Positions 17,405-24,122 of a stretch of DNA of 64,000 nt are shown one piece after another (the stretch's first letter is position 1; each line of letters begins with the position of its first letter). Source of the DNA: an uncultured Pseudomonadota bacterium (GTDB lineage: Bacteria; Myxococcota_A; UBA796; GCA-2862545); NCBI GenBank assembly GCA_913061235.1, contig CAJXTB010000012.1, positions 1 through 64,000 of the forward strand, read 5' to 3'. Below the pieces are notes generated by a model that made no database searches, had not been told where the DNA came from, and saw only the letters and a list, made by a program, of their open reading frames with translations. A program made the position numbers and the translations under genes.

Positions 17405-18171
17405 TTAGTAGGTTGCGCGGCCCTAATCATTGGTAGAAAAGACTCTATGGCATGAGCATCACCTGCGATGAATGCATGTCCTCGGTCGGTCTTAGGATGG
17501 TACACCTCGCCGTTGATGTCCACGATGGTCCTGCCAGCTTCCGTCACCATCAGACTTCCAGCCCCCACGTCCCACATGCGCCAGCCACCTCCGATCACGG
17601 TGCCAATCGGCCCTCCGCCGGCAACGAGGGCCAGGTGTGCGGCGGTGCTGCCGAGCGCCCGGACTTTGCCTTTCCACGGAACGGCGGGGAGATTGTGAAA
17701 GCGACTTGGAACCAAGAAGGCATCGTTGGCGCGCAAGGTGGTGCGCGCGGGGACGCGCAGTCGGTGGCCGTCGCGCCATGCACCTTCGCCGCGTCGCGCG
17801 TACCAAAACTCCTTCATGCGAGGAAATAAGGTCGCCCCCACAAGTGGACCGTCCTCGTCTACAAGACAGATCGTAGGACCCCAATAGGCCATGCCATCAA
17901 CAAATGCGCCGGTGCCGTCGACTGGATCCACGAACCACGTAGCCGCCCCGCTTCCTGGCTCACGGTGCCCTTCCTCGGCCACAATCGACACGCCGGGGGA
18001 GTGCTTTCGAAGTGCTTCCACCAAGATCGCCTCGGACTCTGTGTCGGCCCGCGTCACCTGCGAACCATCGGACTTTAGCGAGACCGTGGCCTCACGAAAG
18101 TGCTGAAGTCCGACCTGGCCGGCGGCGGTCAGAATGGCGCGCAGTGCTTGGCGTTCTGACGTAGTGTCGAT
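17401..18171 (-). CDS. inositol-monophosphatase-family phosphatase, apparent AUC start
   Basis: The metal-binding motifs are all present: AEEG, WFVDPVDGTGAF and WDVGAGSLMV. The family includes IMPase, histidinol-phosphatase and CysQ, and I cannot tell which substrate is used. The first ATG/GTG/TTG in frame is GTG 18057, but it lies after conserved family sequence (LKSDGSQVTRAD). The frame continues upstream through a proper N-terminal helix (RQALRAILTAAGQVGLQHF) and has a stop at 18190-18192. No ATG, GTG or TTG lies between. AUC at 18171 is 5 bases after GGAAGG and gives 256 residues, the usual family size. I chose it; a lost start or sequencing error is the alternative. Confidence 0.75.
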   Translation of the reverse strand: MDTTSERQALRAILTAAGQVGLQHFREATVSLKSDGSQVTRADTESEAILVEALRKHSPGVSIVAEEGHREPGSGAATWFVDPVDGTGAFVDGMAYWGPTICLVDEDGPLVGATLFPRMKEFWYARRGEGAWRDGHRLRVPARTTLRANDAFLVPSRFHNLPAVPWKGKVRALGSTAAHLALVAGGGPIGTVIGGGWRMWDVGAGSLMVTEAGRTIVDINGEVYHPKTDRGHAFIAGDAHAIESFLPMIRAAQPTK

Positions 18172-18176
18172 GACGT

Positions 18177-18185
18177 CCTTCCTTC
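18177..18185 (-). promoter_or_regulatory. strong ribosome binding site before an AUC codon
   Basis: On the minus strand this reads GAAGGAAGG, a very good match to the anti-Shine-Dalgarno complement. It is followed by 5 bases and then ATC at 18171. It is the only good site ahead of the conserved N-terminus of the phosphatase and decides the start choice there. Confidence 0.6.
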
Positions 18186-18249
18186 TTGTCTACGTAACTG
18201 TCGCTCAACCAATCGGCGCATTTGTCGACCATGGTAGCGTAAGGAACGA

Positions 18250-19773
18250 ATGGCTCTAGATCAGCCCATACTGCGACTTTTGGCACGGCATGACGCTTGG
18301 AGCGGTGCTGCGTGGCGCGGTATTTTTGGGGATCCCGAAGAGCCTGAAGACGTGTTGGTACAGCTTGGACCGCCACAAACCGGCCCTCGCATGTTCCAGA
18401 TGGCGCGGGATGCGGCGACGGGCGTGTTGGAAGAGACTGATGTCGGCGTGCTGCGGCTCAAGGCCGTGGTTGAACATGACCGACGCGTTGCTTGGGTATA
18501 CGAAGCGTTCGATGGGGTAGCCCTACTCAATGTGGCAGGCGACGCGTCCGAGACCGTGGTGCCGGCGAGTGTTGCCGCTGAGCTTCTCGCGGTTGTCGTA
18601 GAAGTGTTGATGCGGTTGCCCGGTGCCCGTCGTCATCCGGGGCCAGAGGACTGGGATGTACTGGTAGACGAGACCGGCGGCGTCAAGTTGGCCGGCTTCG
18701 TAGGCCCCACTCCGCGCTCGCCGAGGCTGTTTGCCCCGTTCGGTGATGACGGAGACGCTGCGCTGGTCTACCGATTGGGCGTGTACCTCGGCACTATGCT
18801 GGCTGGGGCGCCTCCCGGGCAGGCTGTGGATGAGCAAGCGCATGCCGCAACAGTCCGTCGGATGCTCGTTCGCGGCATGGCTCGCCCGAACGTTGAGTTG
18901 CCGGATGGATTGGGTGCGGTTTTGCGAGGCATGTTGTCGTGGGACCCGGACGACCGCCCCAGACTCCAGTCTTTGCCTAAAGCGCTTCGTCAGTGCCGGG
19001 GGCCGGATGATTTGGGACTCGAGGCTTGGTGTTCGGCTCACATTGGTGGCGTGCGGCGCGCAGTGACCCATGACGCGACCCAGCAGCGCATGGATGGCCC
19101 AGCAATACCATCGGGCTTCGATAGTGATGATGACGACTTCACCGCTGTCGAAGATCCAACGGTGGTCGTGGCCACTGATTCCAGGACTCACGCCGAGCAT
19201 CTTGACAGCACCCAGCAGACCAGCTGGCGCGCTCCGGACGCAGGTGACCGAGCTGGCAACTCTCTGTTCCCAGTACAGGTTGGACCCCCTCCAGAGATTG
19301 TGACGAAGCGTCCCAAGCTTCCCGACGGCTTTCTGTACGGTGAACAGCGCGAAGCGACGGCTGTTGAGCTTCCCGTTCCCGCACGGCCGTCCATAGGGCC
19401 CTTGGTCGTTGGAATGACTCTCGCGCTGTGTTTGGTGCTGGCTATGTTCGCACTGACAGCCCTTCTAGCGAGCGGGCCTGGCCTTGCTCCCGACCTTCCG
19501 GACCCCACAATCGGCGATGCCTTGCCAGTGGTTCAGCCCGCAGATGCTCGTTTTGATGTCGAGGTTCTAGTACGGGGAGGGGAGCCCTTCTCCGTGACGT
19601 GTCCGGGGGGCGTCGCCGCCTCCGGTGTGGGTGAGGTGACGCTTCTCGGTGCTGCTCCAGGACGCTGTCAGCTGTCCGGCCAGTTTGAGGGTGAGCAGGT
19701 TTCCGTCGACTTCGAGGTGTACGAGGCGAGGACGGTGCGATGTTTTCAAACTCGTTTGGCTCGTTGTCAATAG
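18250..19773 (+). CDS. membrane pseudokinase
   Basis: 507 residues. The first 260 follow a Ser/Thr kinase fold in outline but lack catalytic residues. The HRD loop is replaced by PEDWDVLVDETGG, DFG becomes AGFVG, and no VAIK lysine or glycine loop can be found. A later WDPDDRPRLQSLPKAL matches the family's closing helices. An acidic, Thr-rich linker follows (about 290-380), then one membrane helix (about 388-412: VVGMTLALCLVLAMFALTAL) and a Cys-containing outer domain of 95 residues. The ATG at 18250 follows AAGGA. As a non-catalytic kinase it may act as a scaffold or signal receiver. It ends about 110 bases before the tRNA cluster. Confidence 0.8.
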   Translation: MALDQPILRLLARHDAWSGAAWRGIFGDPEEPEDVLVQLGPPQTGPRMFQMARDAATGVLEETDVGVLRLKAVVEHDRRVAWVYEAFDGVALLNVAGDASETVVPASVAAELLAVVVEVLMRLPGARRHPGPEDWDVLVDETGGVKLAGFVGPTPRSPRLFAPFGDDGDAALVYRLGVYLGTMLAGAPPGQAVDEQAHAATVRRMLVRGMARPNVELPDGLGAVLRGMLSWDPDDRPRLQSLPKALRQCRGPDDLGLEAWCSAHIGGVRRAVTHDATQQRMDGPAIPSGFDSDDDDFTAVEDPTVVVATDSRTHAEHLDSTQQTSWRAPDAGDRAGNSLFPVQVGPPPEIVTKRPKLPDGFLYGEQREATAVELPVPARPSIGPLVVGMTLALCLVLAMFALTALLASGPGLAPDLPDPTIGDALPVVQPADARFDVEVLVRGGEPFSVTCPGGVAASGVGEVTLLGAAPGRCQLSGQFEGEQVSVDFEVYEARTVRCFQTRLARCQ

Positions 19774-19834
19774 CCAAAAAGGGCGAAAGACCAGGGGTGT
19801 CGTACGTCCTTGCTGATCGAATTCACACGACATT

Positions 19835-19866
19835 GCATCTTGGCCTTGCAAGCAGCGCCAAGATGC
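19835..19866. promoter_or_regulatory. perfect 10-bp inverted repeat upstream of the tRNA cluster
   Basis: GCATCTTGGC (19835-19844) and GCCAAGATGC (19857-19866) form a perfect dyad with a 12-base loop. It lies 62 bases after the pseudokinase stop and 20 bases before tRNA-His. No T-run follows on the plus strand, so an intrinsic terminator is only weakly supported. An operator at the tRNA promoter is the other reading. Confidence 0.45.
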
Positions 19867-19885
19867 GTAAATAGGCGCCGCGCAC

Positions 19886-19963
19886 GGTGGATGTAGCTCA
19901 GTTGGTTAGAGCGCCGGATTGTGATTCCGGAGGTCGCGGGTTCGAGACCCGTCTTCCACCCCA
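19886..19963 (+). tRNA. tRNA-His (anticodon GTG)
   Basis: A cloverleaf can be drawn: the acceptor GTGGATG pairs with CTTCCAC (one mismatch), and the anticodon stem CCGGA/TCCGG holds loop TTGTGAT. The extra G at 19886 (position -1) facing C73 is the identity mark of tRNA-His. The 3' CCA is encoded. It is first in a three-tRNA group. Confidence 0.95.
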
Positions 19964-19972
19964 CGTTTGAAC

Positions 19973-20048
19973 GGGCCTATAGCTCAATTGGCAGAGCACC
20001 GGACTCTTAATCCGTAGGTTCCAGGTTCGATTCCTGGTGGGCCCACCA
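19973..20048 (+). tRNA. tRNA-Lys (anticodon CTT)
   Basis: The acceptor GGGCCTA pairs with TGGGCCC. The anticodon arm CGGA-CTCTTAA-TCCG gives anticodon CTT, reading AAG. The T-arm CCAGG-TTCGATT-CCTGG is standard and CCA is encoded. It lies 9 bases after tRNA-His, so the two are one transcript. Confidence 0.96.
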
Positions 20049-20107
20049 CTTCTTTTTAATTTCATTTCACGATGGTCGCGTCGCCCACATGGGCACCGGG
20101 TTGCCTT

Positions 20108-20189
<82 letters not shown>

Positions 20190-20214
20190 CCCCGCCGACC
20201 TTGGAGACTGACGC

Positions 20215-21765
20215 ATGAAGACTGACATTGTCCCCGTTGGGAATTCTCAAAAAAAGCTCCAGATTGTTGTTCCGGCTGCTGCCGTAACTGCGGAGTTTGA
20301 CCAGGTGTACCGCCGCATTGGCCGCACCACTCGCATGCAGGGCTTCCGCCCAGGGAAGGCCCCGCGGCGCGTCCTCGAGATGCGGTTCAAGGACCAAGTC
20401 TCGGACGAAGTCGCCGGCAACCTGATTCAGCGCGGCTACACGGACGCTCTGAAGAACCACGGTGTCGAGCCTGTTGGTCGTCCAGCCGTCGAGAGCGACC
20501 CGATCGTCTCCGCGAAGGACTTTGAGTTCTCCATCACGGTCGACGTGAAGCCCGAGATTGAGCTCGCCACCTACAAGGGTGTCGATGTCTACTTCCCGGC
20601 CGTCGAAGTCAGTGACGAAGAAGTTGACCAGCTGGTCGAGCGTCGCCTGGAAGGCAGCGCCAAGCTTGCTGAAGTCACCGACCGCCCTGTGCAGGTCGGC
20701 GACCTCGCGTTGGTCGAGCTGGCTGCCAAGGACGGAGACGACGTTGTCGCATCCGAGCCGGGCACCATGCTTCGCACCGCTGGCGACCCCTACTACCCGG
20801 GTGTCGAAGCCATCGTGGTTGGCTTGGACATCGGTGGTGAGAACACCGCCGAGATCACCTTCCCAGAAGATGCCAAGACCGAAGCCATCGCTGGCAAGAC
20901 CCTGAACGTCACCGCCAAGGTGTTGTCGATTCAGGCCAACGAAGTTCCCGTCCTGAACGACGAGCTCGCTGAAGAGCTTGGCTTCGAAGGCGGCGCTGAC
21001 GGCATGCGCACAGCACTCCGTGCACAGCTCCATGACGCCCGCGAAGCCGCTGCTCGCAACCAAGCACGCGCCAACGCTCTACAGGCCCTGATCGACGCTA
21101 ACGAGTTTGACGTCCCCGGTGGCCTGATCGACCAACAGCTGGAAGCCCTTATCCAAGAGCTCCGTCTGCAAGCTGCCTACCGCGGCCAAGACCCACGCTC
21201 GGTCACCTTCAATGACGCGCAGATGGCCGATCTCCGGATTCGTGCACGCTTCGCCGCCAAGGGCGCGCTCATCCTTGAGTACGTCACCAAGGCAGAGACC
21301 CTCGAAGTGGCCGACTCTGATGTCGATACCCGCCTCCAGGAACTCGCCGACGAACGCGGCCAGAGCGTCGAAGCTCTGCGCGGCTACTTGATGCGCGAAG
21401 AGGGTGCCGAAGCGGACTTCAAGGCTCGTCTTCTCGAAGAGAAGTGCCTCGACTTCCTGCTCGAGAGTGCAAACCTCACGGATGTGGCCCCAGAGCCTGC
21501 TGCTGCGGCTCCTGCCGTTGAAGAAGCCAAGCCTAAGAAGGCCGCTAAGGCCAAGAAGGCCGCCGCTAAGACGGAAGCTGCACCCAAGGCAGAAGCGGTC
21601 TCTGGTGACGCTGACCTGTCTGTTCTCAAGGGCTCCGTGTCGGCCGTCAAGGAAGCGCTCGCTTCTGGCGACCATGACGGTTCGCTCGACGCACTCTTGG
21701 CTGCTGAAGAAGCTGGCAAGGGTCGCAAGGGCGCCCTCGCTGCCATCAAGGGCCGCATGAGCTAG
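20215..21765 (+). CDS. tig: trigger factor with an extra C-terminal domain
   Basis: 516 residues, longer than the usual 430-450. Trigger factor is the ribosome-bound chaperone. The ribosome-docking loop motif appears as MQGFRPGKAPRRVLEMRF. A PPIase domain (about 150-240) and the long helical C-domain follow. From about residue 425 there is an Ala/Lys/Pro-rich basic linker (KPKKAAKAKKAAAK). After it comes a compact 45-residue tail (SVSAVKEALASGDHDGSLDA, then AAEEAGKGRKGALAAIKGRM) resembling a small helical module I have seen at the ends of other proteins. The ATG follows GGAG. A terminator-like hairpin lies just after the gene. Confidence 0.93.
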   Translation: MKTDIVPVGNSQKKLQIVVPAAAVTAEFDQVYRRIGRTTRMQGFRPGKAPRRVLEMRFKDQVSDEVAGNLIQRGYTDALKNHGVEPVGRPAVESDPIVSAKDFEFSITVDVKPEIELATYKGVDVYFPAVEVSDEEVDQLVERRLEGSAKLAEVTDRPVQVGDLALVELAAKDGDDVVASEPGTMLRTAGDPYYPGVEAIVVGLDIGGENTAEITFPEDAKTEAIAGKTLNVTAKVLSIQANEVPVLNDELAEELGFEGGADGMRTALRAQLHDAREAAARNQARANALQALIDANEFDVPGGLIDQQLEALIQELRLQAAYRGQDPRSVTFNDAQMADLRIRARFAAKGALILEYVTKAETLEVADSDVDTRLQELADERGQSVEALRGYLMREEGAEADFKARLLEEKCLDFLLESANLTDVAPEPAAAAPAVEEAKPKKAAKAKKAAAKTEAAPKAEAVSGDADLSVLKGSVSAVKEALASGDHDGSLDALLAAEEAGKGRKGALAAIKGRMS

Positions 21766-21796
21766 TTATCGGCTTGGCAACACTGCTAAGCGACGA

Positions 21797-21840
21797 ACAG
21801 ACCCCGGCATCGCCAACGCGCGATGTCGGGGTTTGTCGTT
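21797..21840 (+). terminator. terminator-like hairpin between tig and clpP
   Basis: Bases 21797-21812 and 21821-21836 pair over 16 positions with G-T wobbles only, around an 8-base loop. The descending arm ends GGGGTTTGTCGTT, a modest T-rich tail. It should stop or attenuate transcription from tig, leaving clpP to its own promoter between here and 21949. Confidence 0.6.
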
Positions 21841-21948
21841 GTGGAGAACTTTCTTCCTCAAGAGAGGTTGTGTGGTGCCGATCTGCGCACAGGTTACGGG
21901 TCTGGCCAGATCGAGTCAGGCACGCACTACCGGAGGTCGGCCTTCCCC

Positions 21949-22560
21949 ATGAATCCGATGAACTACTTTACGCCCGTTGTCTCAGAGCAAACCCACCGCG
22001 GAGAAACGCGGAGCGACATCTGGTCGCGCTTGCTGCAAGACCGCATCATCTTCCTCGGGACTCAGGTAGACGACACTGTCGCCAACCTGATCATTGCCCA
22101 GCTGTTGTTCCTCGACAGCCAGGACCCAGAGAAAGACATCTACCTGTACATCAACAGCCCAGGTGGTGTCATCACCGCTGGAATGGCGATCTACGACACG
22201 ATGCACCACGTCCGTAGCGACGTGTCCACCATCTGCATCGGCCAAGCTGCCAGCATGGGAGCCACGCTCCTCGCCGCTGGTGCTCCCGGCAAGCGCAAGT
22301 CCCTTCCGCACTCGCGCGTTCTCATTCACCAGCCACTCGGCGGCTTCCGCGGCCAGGCCAGTGACATTGAGATTCACGCGAAGGAGATGCTTCGCACGAA
22401 GCGTCTGATGAATGAGATCTTGGCCAAGCACACTGGCCAGTCCGTTGAGAAGATCACGCACGACACCGAGCGCGACAACATCATGACGGCACTGGAAGCT
22501 AAAGAATACGGTCTCATTGACGAAGTCATTGGGCAGGTCGACGAGACCGCCAACCTCTAG
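21949..22560 (+). CDS. clpP: ATP-dependent Clp protease proteolytic subunit
   Basis: 203 residues from ATG 21949, the normal ClpP size; upstream in-frame starts would lie inside the terminator hairpin. The catalytic Ser is in [14 protein letters not shown], the His in [10 protein letters not shown] and the Asp in HDTERDNIM. The [20 protein letters not shown] strand-turn is the family hallmark. GGAGG lies 12 bases upstream, rather far, and a second ATG at 21958 is possible. ClpP forms the 14-mer barrel fed by ClpX, whose gene follows after 17 bases. Confidence 0.96.
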   Translation: MNPMNYFTPVVSEQTHRGETRSDIWSRLLQDRIIFLGTQVDDTVANLIIAQLLFLDSQDPEKDIYLYINSPGGVITAGMAIYDTMHHVRSDVSTICIGQAASMGATLLAAGAPGKRKSLPHSRVLIHQPLGGFRGQASDIEIHAKEMLRTKRLMNEILAKHTGQSVEKITHDTERDNIMTALEAKEYGLIDEVIGQVDETANL

Positions 22561-22577
22561 TCAAGCCAGGAGCCTCC

Positions 22578-23828
22578 GTGCGACGTAAGGGAACTGAGGG
22601 CAAAGACCTCTGCTGCTCTTTCTGCGGCAAGTCCCAGAAAGACGCCCGGAAGCTTATTGCTGGTCCGTCGGTGTACATCTGCGACGAATGCGTCGAGTTG
22701 TGCAACGACATCATCACCGAAGAGTTTGAACGCGAGGACTACTACGCAACGCGTGGAAGCGTCCCAAAGCCCAAGGAGATCTACGATTTCCTGGACCAGT
22801 ACGTGGTTGGGCAGCATCGCGCGAAGAAGATTCTTTCGGTCGGTGTACACAATCACTACAAGCGTATTGATGCGCGCACTGCACACGATGACATCGAGCT
22901 GCAGAAGTCCAACATCTTGCTCATCGGCCCCACCGGTTCGGGCAAGACGCTGCTGGCGCAGACGTTGGCCAAGTACCTCAACGTGCCATTCACCATCGCG
23001 GATGCCACCAGCCTGACAGAGGCCGGCTACGTGGGTGAAGACGTTGAGAACATCATCTTGTCCCTGTTCCAGGCCGCCGACTACAACGTCGAGCGGGCGA
23101 CCAAGGGAATCATCTACATCGATGAGATCGACAAGATCTCTCGAAAGTCCGAGAATCCGTCGATTACACGCGACGTCTCTGGCGAAGGTGTTCAGCAGGC
23201 GCTGCTCAAGATTATTGAGGGCACCGTTGCGAACGTGCCTCCGAAGGGCGGCCGCAAGCACCCACAGCAGGAGTTTCTGCAGATTGACACCACGAATGTG
23301 TTGTTCATCTGTGGCGGTGCCTTCGTGGGGCTTGAGCGCATTGTTGAGTCCCGTATTGGCGAGCAAGTCATGGGATTCAGCCAGTCCATCGGTTCCAAAG
23401 AGACACTGACGAAGAGCCAGCTCTTCGCCAGGGCGGAGGCGGAAGACCTCATGCGCTTTGGTCTGATTCCAGAGTTCATCGGTCGTGTACCGGTGGTGGC
23501 AACTCTTGATGAGCTCGATGAGACAGCGCTGGTCGACATCTTGGTGCGGCCGAAGAACGCGCTCATCAAGCAGTACCAGAAGCTGTTCGAGATGGAGAAC
23601 GTCAAGCTCAAGTTTACGGACGACAGCCTGATTCACATCGCCCGTGAAGCGATTAAGCGAAATGCGGGTGCACGTGGTTTGCGCGCGATTATCGAAGAGA
23701 TCATGCTGGACGTGATGTATGATTTGCCATCGAAGTCGAACGTGAAGGAGTGCATCATTAGTGAAGATGTGGTGCTTCGGAAGCGTGAGCCGATCTTGGT
23801 GTACGAGAGCGAAGCTGAGTGGGCCTGA
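22578..23828 (+). CDS. clpX: ATP-dependent Clp protease ATP-binding subunit
   Basis: 416 residues, normal length. The N-terminal zinc-binding domain has CSFCGK and CDECVELC. The AAA+ core shows Walker [13 protein letters not shown], the GYVGED pore loop, Walker [11 protein letters not shown] and sensor-type [11 protein letters not shown]. It starts at GTG 22578 with AGGAG upstream. ClpX unfolds substrates and threads them into ClpP. The two genes form an operon, and lon and hup follow on the same strand. Confidence 0.97.
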   Translation: MRRKGTEGKDLCCSFCGKSQKDARKLIAGPSVYICDECVELCNDIITEEFEREDYYATRGSVPKPKEIYDFLDQYVVGQHRAKKILSVGVHNHYKRIDARTAHDDIELQKSNILLIGPTGSGKTLLAQTLAKYLNVPFTIADATSLTEAGYVGEDVENIILSLFQAADYNVERATKGIIYIDEIDKISRKSENPSITRDVSGEGVQQALLKIIEGTVANVPPKGGRKHPQQEFLQIDTTNVLFICGGAFVGLERIVESRIGEQVMGFSQSIGSKETLTKSQLFARAEAEDLMRFGLIPEFIGRVPVVATLDELDETALVDILVRPKNALIKQYQKLFEMENVKLKFTDDSLIHIAREAIKRNAGARGLRAIIEEIMLDVMYDLPSKSNVKECIISEDVVLRKREPILVYESEAEWA

Positions 23829-23848
23829 GGTCTGGTCGCTTCGCTTGT

Positions 23849-23911
23849 CATCCTACGTCTGAAGGCCCGCGGCTCGTTTACGGCGGCTTCGCCGTAGCCA
23901 CCGATAGGATG
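23849..23911. repeat. nested inverted repeats in the clpX-lon gap
   Basis: An outer dyad, CATCCTA (23849-23855) and TAGGATG (23905-23911), encloses an inner hairpin TACGGCG-GCTT-CGCCGTA (23879-23896). The whole could fold as a branched RNA about 20 bases after the clpX stop. There is no T-run, so it is not a classical terminator. The rest of the 294-base gap to lon shows no gene and should carry the lon promoter. Confidence 0.5.
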
Positions 23912-24122
23912 TGGGTAGTGGAGTCACGGATGCGGGCGAGCGGCTACGTTTGTCGTGTATCCGGGGTTCTGACGCCCCAGGTTCTGCCCCGATCTTGGTC
24001 GCAGTAGTTGCTTACAACGTCGCTAGTCAGCGACCCCGCTGAACGCACCTTAGGGCCGGTTTCTTCGACGAACGACGTCGGCCACACCAATATTTTGGCG
24101 TCGCAATCGCCAGGAGAGACAG

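Noticed and set aside
21823-21948. Upstream start for ClpP giving 42 extra residues
   Set aside because: The upstream start lies within the terminator-like hairpin, and the added residues are not ClpP-like.
22557-23636. Long open frame on the minus strand opposite clpX (359 codons)
   Set aside because: Exact antisense shadow of clpX, with no motifs of its own.
23879-23896. Hairpin after clpX considered as a rho-independent terminator
   Set aside because: The stem is good but no T-run follows on either strand, so I list it only as an inverted repeat.
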